DNA from: Phlebopus portentosus
Taxonomy: Eukaryota; Basidiomycota; Agaricomycetes; Boletales; Boletinellaceae
Assembly: GCA_037892935.1 (NCBI GenBank)
Contig: JAYXKI010000001.1
Location: 3,906,001 to 3,970,000 of the forward strand
Direction: 5' to 3'
Length of the DNA: 64,000 nt
The notes under the pieces were generated by a model. That model was not told where the DNA came from and did not search any database. It saw only the letters and a list, made by a program, of their open reading frames with translations. The translations under genes were made by a program, and so were the position numbers. Numbering within the stretch: the stretch's first letter is position 1; each line of letters starts with the position of its first letter. Below are positions 24,701-36,520 of the stretch, piece after piece.

Positions 24701-26192
24701 CTTCCTTCAACTCGTCCATTGATTCCTGTTCTTTGTCTGTCCAATTGAAAATGTTGTTCTTCCAAGTGAGTCGATTGAGGGGGCGTGCGATCTTGGCAAA
24801 ATCCTTAATGAAAATTTGCAGGACTCTCACTGTTCCAAGGAATCCTTTGACTTTGGTTACCGATTGGCATGGTGGCCAGTCCCTGACCTTCTGGACTTTC
24901 GATTCATCTGGCTCTCATCCATAATATGTCAGTTTGTGTCTGAGAAACATGATTGACTCAACGCCGATCTCTATTTTCTTTCCTGAGTACGTTCCTCCCA
25001 CTGCCTTGACTTGCTACAAAATTTGATTTATGTTGCATATATGCTCATAAATAAATCGCCTAATCCCTGGATTCTCTGGCAGGGTTTCATAAGAGCCATC
25101 CAGGAGTTCATAGCGCGTTTTGGGACCTAATCCAGGTAAATCATCTGCATACAGATTGGTACAGTGCAGAATCTCATCTTGTAGAATGAAAGCGACGTCA
25201 TTGTGCATAATCTGAAGGGAATTCATGTATCCCATTGGGAGAACTGTCATTCTGAATGTTCCCAAGGGAGTTTGAAATGTCGTGAGATCTCGAGAGCGCT
25301 CATCTAGAACTCACTGGTCAAAAGCTACATAGAAATTGAGGCTCAAATAACAATTTCATCCGCTGCAATGCTCCGCAATGGTCTCTATATTCGGCAGAAC
25401 GGCTGAATCTTGAATGGAAATGCTATTCATGTCTTGCAGGTTGAGTATAATCTGAAGGGAGACTCCATCCTTCTTGACAAGGCAAAACCATTATGATTGG
25501 TATGAGGAGTTGGACAGTTCAATGGCTCCATTCTTGATTTTCTCATGAATTAGGTGGATGGTACGCTTGAGAATACCCGGAGGAATAGATATGTTCTTGT
25601 GTACCCACAGTACATGTGGTACTATCGGGATGCAAATTGGATCGAAGTATTGCACATCGAAACTACCTCATTCCACTTCTGTTCACGCTAGTGCTCCTTC
25701 CTGCAGCATAAGTAGGTTAGCAACTAGCATCCTTTCCTTGGGCCATTAGAACTGATTCTCGTCAATTTTGAGAACTTCAAACTGTTCCCTCATAAGTCTG
25801 CCTATAGGCGTAAACGGTTTTGGTTTCTTTAGTATTTTGGGTAGTCCTTCGAGTGGGTTCGGATGCCTCCTTCGAATGATCCAAAATTCTTCTGGTAGTA
25901 CCCCGGGGACAGGCCGTACTTTCTGAGCGACGTGTTTATACATGAGGACTGCCGCATCGTCGTCATCTGGGGTCTCTAGAGTACATGATCTATAAGGTCA
26001 ATTTGAATAGTCAGTAGTGAAATGCATAGGGTCTTTTATCAGCTTCCAATGCTGGTTACTAAATAGAGAGGTGAAAGTGTCGGAAACACTGATAGAATAG
26101 ATAGAAAATGCATTATTGAGGCTTGAATATGAATAATCGCCTACATCTCGCTGACGTCTCAGTATCAGTTCCTTGACATCTGCTGAAAACCC
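21730..26192 (-). pseudogene. Decayed pol of Element 1 (RT, RNase H, integrase)
   Basis: Colinear with Element 2 pol. It is split by many stops and by the solo LTR at 22549-23541. Readable pieces include the RNase H/tether part (23934-24473), the RT thumb to RNase H (24543-24830), and the YADD-containing RT core (25014-25265). It keeps CAG at 22196-22198 (minus strand), where Element 2 has a TAG stop. The -1 frameshift heptamer is conserved at 26186-26192. Confidence 0.87.
22549..23541. mobile_element. Solo LTR inserted in Element 1 integrase
   Basis: 993 bp missing from the colinear position in Element 2 (about 44230). Ends TGTAGAGATACC...CATGTTTCA, flanked by ACAA (22545-22548) and ACGA (23542-23545), a 4-bp duplication with one CpG-type change. 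It contains a TATATAAG promoter-like box at about 22863. No open frame with a known domain is present. Confidence 0.82.
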
Positions 26193-28769
26193 TATTGTGC
26201 AACGTTGTGTAATATGTTCTGAATTCCTGTTGTGACCTTACTATGTTGATTCCTGTCATTGGGGTCGGATAGCATTATATGCTGGTCTCCCAAGGTATAA
26301 TCCTTGGTTTCACATTTGGTTACTGCGAAGAAGGGTCATCCGAGCAGCACCTGGAATGGTGCCTGATGAACGACATGCACTTGCAGGGAAAGATCAATCC
26401 CAGCTATCGTAAACTTGGCATTTGGGATCAGTCCTATGGTGGCCGACTTTGCCATGTCTGCCATCTCGACGGTCATGCTCTGGTCCGGCGATAGGGGCAC
26501 TTGAAGCTTCTCCCAAATGTCTTCCCTAATCAGACACACTGCTGTGCCTTGATCAAGTATGCACTCCACTTCCATCACGTCCTCTACTACAGCTGTAACC
26601 ATACAAAGGGGGAGAGTTGCTTCTGCGGTCACTCCTGACATTCCAATGGACAGAATCAAGTCCTCAGGTTGTTGTAATGCAGTTCCACATAGTTGCATGG
26701 CGTAACTTAGTGATTCAACGAGATTCACATCAGCAGTGTTATATCTCTTTGCGGTAGTGAGTTCTTTTAGTTGCTTTTGTAGTTTGGGGGCGATTGATAA
26801 CAGTTCCCTTTGGCTAAGCATAATGCTCGTATCAAGTGTCCGAGTGAGCATGTTAGAGACAGCGTTAGAGTCTTCAACGGGGACTACATAGCAGTATTGG
26901 GGTTGGGGGTTCGAGGGTTTTCTAATATTATCCCACTGCGGTGACGAATATGAAACTGCTGGGGGCTTAGGAATAGGGGGTGGTGACTGCTGCGCCTTTG
27001 AGGCCCCTCTTCCCAGCAGTCCCACCTTAGTTGGAATGACTACTCCATTGAACTTCTGCCTCTTACCAGTTGCCGCTTTCTTCTTTGCCTTGTTGAGCAA
27101 GATTTCTAAATGTTCCAGTTCATAATCGGTTTCTTCTGTCTGATCCTCGCCAATTTCTTGGAGCATAGCTGATACTATTGGCTTGGCTGGGGTTTCCGGG
27201 TGCTCGGCAACTTCAATAATGTTGACTGGATGTGACGGGTTCAGCTTTAGCAAGTTGTCAATTTGCTCTATCAGGTTCTGGCCCGAAACCCTACTTGATA
27301 CAAAGGCTCCGTTCAGCATGACTACTTGTCCGTTCGAGTCACGTAGACACTTCCTGGCCTGGATATACTCGAGTACCTTTGGGCATGACCTTATAAAGTG
27401 GCCGGGATCGCTGCAGAATGCACATCTGGGCATGCGAGCCAATAGGGCCAGTTGCAGACCTGTTGCGATTCGAGGGCCCTGGCCTCTAGTGAGTGATTCC
27501 AGTGTTACCTGAAAACCTTTCAATATTTCTCAAACTTTACTCAAGTCTGTTTCTTCCTTCTTGATGGTCATTTCATGTCCTCCCAATGATGCGCTCATTG
27601 TTGTGCTCATTCCGCTACTCATTGGGTCAGATCTGATCTGATCGACTACGGATCCTGAAAGAATGTACATAGCTGCATTTGCTACTTTCTTGATGTCATA
27701 GGGGTCACCCCTCTCATGGTCTGGGCCTTTGATTTCGAGCCTCTGCAGAATATCCTTCCTAGTCTGGCCCAATATGCCTTGGAGAAACACAAATTTTGAG
27801 TCATTCTTGGTAAGTTTGTTGCTGGCAACGAGATACCTAGCTCTGCATAGGAACTCGTGATGATAAGTGCTGAATTCATCTCTGGTGTGAATACCTTTCT
27901 CACCCCATTTGGTGATGAACTGCTCCAATTTGCCCCTAGAGTATCTCTTGCCGTCTGCCAAACTTAGATAAAGCTTTTTGATGGCCGTTTTAAAATCTCC
28001 GATGCTTGCAGGGGTGGCAGAAACTTTGGGGAGGGTCTCCCATACTTCTGCAACATCAGTCTTTGCATAGTACAGATACCCATGTCTGATCATAGTCGAT
28101 GCATCCCAGTTAGAATCTATTGCGATCACATCCACGTCATCAAAGAAGCAGAACAGTTTCTTCAGATCAGAACCGTTGAATACTGGTGCTCTCTTGTCAC
28201 CTCAAAGAGGCAGTCTAACTGCAGCTATCTGGTTCGATATATGCTGCAACTGCTGATAATTGGTCTGAAGTTGGTTAAGGATCTGCAGATTACTTTCCAG
28301 TCCTTGGAGGTGGTGAGTGAGAGTTAATTTGCTTAGTTGCGACTATTGTGCAAGCGGATCAACTTGGATTGCTTGATTGGAGGTTTGAGGCTGTCTGAGC
28401 CTAGCAGGGTCTGGGTAATCGAGTCGAACAGTGATATCCTCTGGCGACGAGGATTCTTGCTTGGAGAATTCGATAGGTAGATCAGTTTCTTGGAAACTAA
28501 AAGGAGACAATTCGGCTGACACCTCGAATGATGGTAGGGTACTGGACTCAGTTAGAGGTGAAGGTTGAATTACTGAAGAACTTAGCAACAATGCTGTGGT
28601 GCTTCTAGCACTTGCCCTCTGCCTAGGTGTCCGAGGTGTGACTTGGGGTAAGGCTTGATGAACTACGGGGATACAGGCTGATTAGCTACAGGTAGTCCAA
28701 GTACTACCTGGAGTTTGGTTACTCGTTTGGGATGAACAGTGAATTTCCCCCCTTGCCGGGGGCTCCACT
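26165..28769 (-). pseudogene. Decayed gag-protease of Element 1
   Basis: Two long open pieces (27530-28135 and 26336-27523) plus shorter ones match Element 2 gag. The zinc knuckle CAFCSDPGHFIRSC and the protease motif LDQGTAV are still visible. Stops and missense changes track lost CpG sites. Confidence 0.87.
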
Positions 28770-30126
28770 TGAAACTCCAGAGAACTGTCTGATAGCTGAG
28801 GAGTGTCACAGTTCTTGGGGGCTGTTTAGTAAGATTAAAATGAGTGGGAAAGAGAAGGGTGACTTTAGGGAAAACTAAAGAAGGGCTGATGCATCGATCT
28901 GGGTTCTAGAGCAGTTCCGGAAGGGATGGAGGAGAAATGGGATTGAAGGCTGCTGGATGTATGTGGGGAGGGGATTGGATCAAAGGAGATAGGTGAAGAA
29001 GCAAGGTGGGAGAGGTCGAAGCAAAGGGGGTCAGCGGTGGCAATGCAAAGGTAATCGATGTCCTCACAGGTAATCCCTCGATGGATTCGAACCCTGGAGG
29101 CGGAAGACAATGAGACGAAGCTTAGAGAAGGACTTCCCCTAAGTGCTGATGATACAAAAGTGATCCCTTCGAGGATCTGACACGATATAACAGGTTTTAA
29201 CCAGTTACGACAGGTTTCAGTGGGTTACAAAATGAAATGAAGCAATACGATGTGGAATAAAGCAATACGCAAGGGACTCAAGTGAGACCTTGCGTAGAGA
29301 CATAAGGAAGAGTGATGAGGGTTTCTGACTTCAACACGGGTTGAACTGATCACACTGGGCTCAAGTACAACTGCAGAGCAGTAGACTCCAGGCATATGAG
29401 ACAGAACTATCATGTATTTGTGGGAGATAGAGAGTCAAGGAGGGTACAGGAAGAGTTGAATTAGTCTCGACTGTAGCTAGAGTGGGTTCCTAGTCTGAAC
29501 TGAACTTTGGACTGAGCTGTTCCAAGCTAAACTGTCCTCTGCTCTCCAAACTGGGCTCCTACTATGAGTTGCTCACCTATTTATAAATTTGTCCAAACCT
29601 GAGCCCTTGGAGCATCAGGGAGCATAACAAAAGAAAATCGGAAGTGATAAGCATAAGGGAACACATGGGAAACAAAAGACGATGTGAGCATATCTGGAAA
29701 GTGGTGGGATAATGACCATAGAGCATAATATGAAATGTGAACACATATGAAATGGTGAGCATAAGGAATCATAGGGGACAAAACAAAATGTGAATGCATA
29801 TGGGACTCAAAAGGGAAAAGCCGGAGCGCATCACGTCGGGTCAAAGCTTGGGGGTGTCAGGGGCCGATTGCGGATCCTTCAATTTACCTTTTGTGCCTAG
29901 GTTTTAGTAAGACAGGCTAGCTAAGTCAGCCTTTATAAGTTTTCGACTGGGTGGCTCGAGGGTCCGAAAGTTCTTCCTACACAGCGGTCAAATGCGAGAG
30001 GCTATAATAGTCTGTTCCACTTCAAATCAAATTGATCTGCACTGAGTTCCGCTGTTACAATGCGGATTACCATAGAATATGTGTCACGTATGCGATCTCA
30101 GACCTAGCATGTCAATGCTTCTTACA
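28770..30126 (-). repeat. Element 1 5' LTR (right)
   Basis: 1357 bp; begins TGAAACTCC and ends CTTCTTACA on the plus strand. It is followed by the target duplication GCGT. Confidence 0.92.
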
Positions 30127-30874
30127 GCGTGAACAGTAGTTTAGCTCCAGTGACTGCTGGACTGTTACTAGTCAAATTAGGAATACTGATCCTGTTGATC
30201 TGCTGATTGTGTCAATCTTGATGCGAGTTTTTGAGTGGATCCTTTCACTACCCCCCTTCTAAGATGAACTTTCGGAGAAATGTTCATCCTAATCTGTGAG
30301 AAAGCTCAGATAAAGGAGTCGCCTAGTGATAGTTGATATTGCTATCAAACTATCATCATCACTACCCAGTTATGTCCAAAGTCGCTGCTGTCCGCATTGT
30401 TTTTATCATGCTTGTCGCAATTTTCAGTGTGAATCTTTGAATTCTAGAGCACAGGAGGCATAATGAGGTGAGTTCTCTTGCCTCTGTTTGCAGGTTGTAA
30501 CTACTGATAGTCCTATAGGAGAATGATTATGAGATGCAATCAGTTCCTAAAGGGACTGCAGATATTCAGCAGCACGTCAACTGCATTTTCTCTGACCCTG
30601 ATGCGCCTTCTGATTCAGCCAAAACTGTTGATAAAGTGGGTATTTTAGCACAGGAAAGTTGTGAGAAGGGTGTTTGGAAAGTCATTGATATGTAAAGGGT
30701 GGTGGGAAGGGATGTGAATGTGAAATGTGAAATATGCATCATGTAAAGAATTATGATGCAATTTGAAAGTGATAAGAAAGAAAAGTCATAAAGTTATTAC
30801 TAAATGAGTTTTATGTCACTTTGGAAGTGACTTGTCTGGTGTATTGACTGGGCAAGGGGTGATATTTAACTAAC

Positions 30875-32195
30875 TCAATGCACAGCAATAGGTTCACCTA
30901 TGGTTTGCTTGCCTCCAAAGGGGTTTTTCGAAAGTAAAATAGAGTCAGGGTGCCTATTGGCTCCTCTTCCTCTACATAGAAGAAAAAAAAGGGTGCATAG
31001 TGCACTATGTATCACTGGCATGCACAAGAAGTGCAATAGTTGATAGTTGGTTAAACCAAGTAGGCTCCACTCATCCATCAACTTATTCACAACCTGGCAT
31101 TTCAGTGAATATGGTAAATAAATACCATAGCGAGTTGGGAATGATGGTTGTATAAAGGCATAATTTAGTTGGATGGGACCATAGATACCATAGAAAGAAT
31201 AGAATGCATAATTGACCATATCAGGTCGCAATATGGGAAAAGCGTTACATAAAAGAATAGTGAAAAGCTTGCATAAATTATAGTTCTTCACTCTTAGACA
31301 TAGTTTTCTGTGAGTTCATCGGCATAGGTGGTAGTTCGTTAACCTCATCTTCTTCATCTGAATTGGTTTCATCTGATGAACCAAATTCCTCATCTTGCTC
31401 CATGATAGTGAGCATGTTGTCTGGCTGGTAGATCTTGCTTGGATACTGATAGATTGTGATCATCATATCCTCCAGTATTGGATATCTCGTTGCCTGTAGT
31501 CTTTCCCTTGCTTTCTCTTCTCACTCATTGAGTTTCATAAGGTATTGTGGATTGTAGTTGACTATCCTTCCTTTGACTAGGTGTGTGATGTTGTCAATTG
31601 ACAGACCATTCATTTGGCCTATAGATCATCTGGCTCTCATGAGCTCCTGGTATCTAGTACCTTCATAGTACTTTATCATGTTAAGTACCACCATGAACTG
31701 CATAGCATGGGAAGTGTAAAAGGCTGTCTGATTGGCTAGGTAGTTCATGTACTTTATCATATCCATGCTGATAGGATGGTAGTGACTCCATTGCATTATT
31801 TGGTTAAGAGTTGTAATTGTCAAGCCTCGTCTGTAGGTGCAAATTTAAATTGCTGAATGGTAGATACCCATGACATTCTTGTATGTCAGCTTGTAATGTA
31901 AGGCTCATGTCTCAAGTTCAACTGCATAGGTAAGGAATGCATCATTATTGAGTTGTTGGACTGCTGCATCTTGAGGGTTACTGAGTTTAAGCAGTTGTCC
32001 TTCTGGTTGCTTTAGTATCATAAGATCAGATTGTTCTTCAGCTAGGTGATGAACTGCATTCCATTTGTCGAATAGGTCATTGAAGTATTTCCCTAGGTAT
32101 AGGGGTATGATCTCTTCTTCATAGTTCTCTTGATTAAAGTGGTTGCATAGCTGTGGCCATTGATAACATTCGGTAGGTGGCTTTAGTGTGAACAT
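30875..32195 (-). pseudogene. Decayed internal ORF of the non-autonomous LTR element
   Basis: A minus-strand reading from 32195 downwards is largely open, with a few stops (pieces 31905-32195, 31626-31823, 31278-31466, 30875-31291). It includes segments such as YLGKYFNDLFDKWNAVHHL and WSHYHPISMDMIKYMNYLAN, then an acidic stretch SSDETNSDEEDEVNE. No retroviral domain was recognised. It may be a divergent gag-like protein or a captured host fragment. Confidence 0.4.
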
Positions 32196-32494
32196 CTAAT
32201 CGGATGCATCTTCAGATGCACTGAATGCTTGGAGTTCATCGAAGACAGGCATGTCTGAGTAGTAGTTGTCTTTGAGAGATGACTAGCTGTTAGGATTCAA
32301 GTTGATGATCCTTAGGCTCGAGTTTCTTCATCTTTTTATACCATCTTGTTGGTATGTTGCCTCTCTCTTGCCTAATTTGTCTTCTTCTGCTATTACTTTG
32401 AGGTGCCACTGTAATATCATTGCTTGGTAAGGTCATTGGATACCTTACTCATCGTTTCTATTGTAGCTCCATATGTGGCTCTATTAGGTAGAGT

Positions 32495-34065
32495 TGTTAG
32501 AGGTGTAGGTCCAGAGTTACACCAGTTTCGATCCTTTTGCCTAAGCAGCAGTATATTGTGCAGAGGTGATCTATCTACCTACATTTAGCTGTACCACAGT
32601 CCCCTTACTAACCTTCCTAGTCACAGTCCTGATTAGGGATGCTTTCAGAGACAAGGTAGAGTAAGAGCAGATTGGGATTTCTAAGAGGCATAGTAGTACA
32701 AAGCACACAATGGATAGTGAGTTAAGACACTGTCGCTGTGTGTTAAGAGGATTGAAAGATAGAAGAAAGAGGGCCTACTTCTAATGCTATTTATGCTTTC
32801 TAGATAATTCATTTTCTGTCCTATTTCTTACTCATCTTCTCTCCACTTGACTCCACCTTGCTCCACCTTGCTCCACTTCTCTCCACCATTACATCACTTC
32901 CTTTGTCATTCTACTCCACTGAGCACTACTTTGTTCCAACATATCTCCACTATGACAGAATTCTATGGAGTTGCTGACTAAGACAATAGAGGTGCTGTTT
33001 TAGTATAGAAAGCTCCACTGTCAGTGCTCCATGATGATGTTGATTCCATCACCAGGTGGGATTGTAGCTCTTGTGCAATGTAGGCAGCTCAATATGTGAC
33101 TCTTTGCTGTTTGTCTTGTGGTCCAAAGGGTGTAAGCACAACTTGCACATTAGTATTGAGATGTCAGGTTGGTGTAGAGTATGGTCCAATACATACCATG
33201 AACTGTATGAGTTTAGCTGGGGGATGCAGTTGTGTTTGAGTGACTAGCCATGCTTTGCCTGGAAGTTGAATGTTGTGAATGTACTGCCATATCCTTCATT
33301 GGAGTACCAGTTGTAGTTGCTTGGTATCTTAGTTTGCGTTTTTTGGTAAATAAAGGTTCGCTTGTACTGTAAAAGCTGGACATGAATTGTGCAGCTCTGG
33401 CTTGTACCATCCTATTAACCTCCAAGTTATTGGGTCTGCAGCTTGAGGGGATCGAGTTGTAACAATAAGTTCCTTATGTTGCTTGGGTATTATAGGATTT
33501 GGTGGATTGGTATGTAATGTTTCTTATGTGTGATGTTGGACTTTGATCTGGCAGTCACATGTTTTGCTTGTAGTATAACATACTGTGAAGTATATCTCAT
33601 AAAGGACCATGTACACTTGGGCACAGGTCTGACAGTGCTGAAATGCCAGTGATGTCTCGATTGGGCTTGGATTAGCCTTTAGACTTTAGTCGTTAGGCGT
33701 TAGGCTTTAGTAGTCACGTTCTAAACTTCTCAGGCTTCTAGTAGTTTGATTGCTTCTTGACTTCTTTTGATCAGGTTGGATCGGGAGTTTGGTTGGTGGT
33801 GTTAAGGTGACAGTCAGTGGTAATAAGTCAGTGGTGGTAATTGCTGGTTGGTAGTGTTGAGTAGTCCACAAGGTTACATACTTGTAGCATGCTTCTCAGA
33901 TGCTCATATATTGCTGTTGATGCTCGTAACTGTTGCCTTGGTCACATGAACAGTAGTTTGGCTCCAGTGACTGCTGGACTATTACTAGTCACATTTAGAA
34001 TGCTGATCCTGTTGATCTGTTGATTGTATTGATCTTGATGTGAGTTTTTGAGCAGATCCTTTCAG
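32495..34065 (-). repeat. 5' LTR of the non-autonomous element
   Basis: 1571 bp, colinear with 14550-16026 plus 30131-30247. It includes a run of CTCCACTTG/CTCCACC-type short repeats (about 32837-32890, matching 14931-14970). Relative to the interrupted left copy the differences are mostly C/T and G/A. Confidence 0.8.
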
Positions 34066-34903
34066 GAGTGTATGTGATGCAATTATCTCCTAATTTATCT
34101 TCATTCGGCAATCTATTGATTAAGGTTTGGTGGCCTTATCGCCTGAGGGTACCTCTTGTGGAACTCTTCTATCATTTGATAGGAGTTCTTGAGGTTATTA
34201 AGTGGCTTCCATGTTTGCTCTTGGTATCCTTTCCATTGAATAAGATATTGTATCTTATTTTGATGATGTTGTATGTTATGAATTGTCTTCACTTCATATT
34301 CTACTTGGCCCTTCACTTCAATAGGTGGTGACTCGTCCAAAGTGGGTCTTCTAGGGTAGTCCTTTTGCTTGTAAGGCCTGAGAAGACTTGTATAGAATAC
34401 AGGGTGTATTGAAAGAGTTTCAGGTAAGCGTAATCTGAATGACACTTGCCCGACTGCCTTCTCGACTTTATAACAGCCTGCCCATTTCATTGCAAGTTTC
34501 TTTGTCAGTTCTAATCGACTGAGATTTCTCATATCTAGTAACACTTCATCTCCTGGCTTGTACTCTGGCAGTTTGCCTCGATGCAGGTCTGCATAAAGCT
34601 TCATTGCCTCGTTTGCTTGTCTAATTAAATTATAGGCTTCTTACTATACTTGTCGAAGCTCCTCTAGGTGATTTATTGCTTCTGGGATGTTTGAATTACT
34701 GGTCTCCACAATATCTAGGTGAGGGTGCCATCCATACAGTGTATAGAATGGTGACTGATGAGTGGTACTGTGTTTTCGATTGTTGTAGGTGAATTCTGCC
34801 ATATCAATGTACTCTGCCCAATCTGTTTAGCAGTAGGACACATAGCAGCATAAGTACTGTTTGAGTTCTTGATTAAGTTGCTCGGTTTGACTATCAGTTT
34901 GTA
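34066..34903 (-). pseudogene. Chromodomain gypsy fragment (integrase C-terminus)
   Basis: The minus strand reads from an integrase core end (QTDSQTEQLNQEL near 34900) through HSTTHQSPFYTLYG and the C-terminal domain IHPVFYTSLLRPYK to a chromodomain (VEYEVKTIHNIQ, IQYLIQWKGY). The reading ends near 34113. It stops abruptly at 34903, where another element's LTR begins, and at 34066, where the non-autonomous LTR element begins. The rest of this element must lie outside both insertions, probably partly beyond the window. Confidence 0.82.
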
Positions 34904-36507
34904 TGTTAGGACCAGTGTTTTTGGGCAAGGTGGGTAGTCCGAGTGTACCGAAACAAGTTCCTGCTTCCTCCTTCTGTCAATGTATAATTGGAGAGTAGAG
35001 TAGCAAAGGTTAGATGTACTACTAAGAAGCGAGCTATAGGCTCAAGCTTAACCTAGCAGTAGAGCAGAGGTTCAATCAAAGGGGTACAGTTATGATTGAG
35101 AGTACAAAACAATTTTGCTGAGAGACAACACCCCACTCAGCTGGCGCCTTAAATAAATTTTCTACTGAATACTACCGACTACCAAATACTACTGACTATA
35201 CCTTGCCATTGGTCAGGACAATATGTTTCAGCTGGCATCACCACCACTGTCTTGAGGGGTGGTACCACTGACAGTCTTAGTGGCACTACCAACATCCCTA
35301 GTAGCACCATCATCTACTTCCTTCCATATTAGGCTGGCTTTTATTTACCTCCGTTGCTCTGAAGCTTCTTCTATGCTTCTTCTGATTACTATTCCTATCA
35401 CATGTTAATCCTGTCTGCAAATTCTCTCATGAGAGACTTCTTTCATGTGCCTGGATCTTGCTTCTCCTGTGCTCTATTTTCCCAGCTGAGCTTCTGCCAC
35501 TAATCTTCCATCATGGGGCTGACTGTGATCTCAGGGTTCAGAGTCGGCAGTCCCTGCCGATCTTCTGAGGTTAATCTCAGCAGCTGTGTAAACTTGGCAG
35601 ATACCCTTCTATGCCATGTCGCTATGCTGATATCGGAGTACTGTAGTCTGGTGCCCATCATTAACCTGAACCTTTGTCCTAGGTGATTTGTTCCACGCTA
35701 TTCATCTACTGTAATAACCCCTTCTTCTGAGTGTTTTCATGCTTCTAGCATCTATGCTATCACTTTTTCTATAAGATCTTCAACGTCTGTTGGTGCCCTG
35801 TAATATACTGGCCAGTCGACTTCCACTACAGTGTTTTAGCACAAGGTCTGGTGACAATGCTGATTGATTCAAGCTCTTACACTGACCTTCAATGCATAGA
35901 TATCCCTATCTCCGAGCTATATGGACACTTCGTGCTTATATGCACTTATTCCGCGATTCAGCAATGGTTAGTCGAATGTTTGTTCTGAGGGTCCAGGCTT
36001 ATGTCAAATTTTGGTATCAGCTGCCTTCCTTGTTACTAAGTGCTCCATGAAGTTCTTGAGGAGCCACTCTGAAAGAACCCAACTCCTTTGGTAGGCCAAA
36101 TAGCAGTTTGTACACACTAGGCTTTCATGAACAAAGCATCTGGTTGCACCTCATTGATAGCATTTCTTCTGCAGGAGTTCTATGTATCTTGCGATGTTCT
36201 GGTCTTCTATCTGTATGTAGCTTCATTCCAGTGGAGGAGTATGTCCAATATGCATTCTAGATAATCCTTCTTGCAAATTGTATGGGTCCTCCCTCTCGTC
36301 ATGTTTGTCTTTATAATATCATTGACCAGGTTCCTCTGAAATGTCCTTGGCAGCTACCTCCCCAGGTACTTGCTGCACTAGTGGGCGAGAATCGCCTCCA
36401 CTATTCTGTCTCTGAAGCCTTTTAAAATGTTCTTAATTAGGCTGCATAATTCAGTGCGTAAAGTGTCTGATTCTATGTTGCATCAGGTATCCACAATTTT
36501 TGTAACA
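34904..36507 (-). repeat. Element 3 3' LTR
   Basis: 1604 bp, TGTTAGGACC...TTTTTGTAACA. Its right edge abuts, on the minus strand, a polypurine tract (TTAGGGGGAGGAA, 36508-36520) typical of the 3' LTR boundary. Its left edge falls inside the integrase frame of the older chromodomain gypsy. The partner LTR is not visible. Confidence 0.7.
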
Positions 36508-36520
36508 TTCCTCCCCCTAA

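Larger units (their letters stand above)
16027..30126 (-). mobile_element. Element 1: old Ty3/gypsy copy with antisense accessory gene
   Basis: Two 1357-bp LTRs (16027-17383 and 28770-30126) flank a decayed gag-pol on the minus strand and the antisense accessory gene on the plus strand. Ends are TG(AAACTCC)...CTTCTTACA; the left copy starts TA by a G-to-A change. The 4-bp target duplication is GCAT (16023-16026) versus GCGT (30127-30130). Removing the element restores colinearity with the intact LTR copy at about 33950. Internal order and sequence match Element 2 throughout, but most CpG sites are changed to TpG or CpA, and solo LTRs have landed at 17707 and 22549. Confidence 0.92.
14550..34065 (-). 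mobile_element. Non-autonomous LTR retrotransposon (large-LTR type), split by Element 1
   Basis: Two long direct repeats are its LTRs: left 14550-16026 plus 30131-30247, and right 32495-34065 (about 1.6 kb each). They are colinear, with many transitions. The left copy is broken at 16026/30131 by Element 1. The internal part, 30248-32494, is only about 2.2 kb and holds no RT or integrase. Next to the left LTR the minus strand shows a polypurine run (AGAAGGGGGGTAG before TGAAAGGATCC), so the element reads right to left. LTR ends on the plus strand are TGTTAGAGG (mutated to TATTAAAGG on the left) and ATCCTTTCA. No convincing target duplication was found at 14546-14549 versus 34066-34069. Confidence 0.72.
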
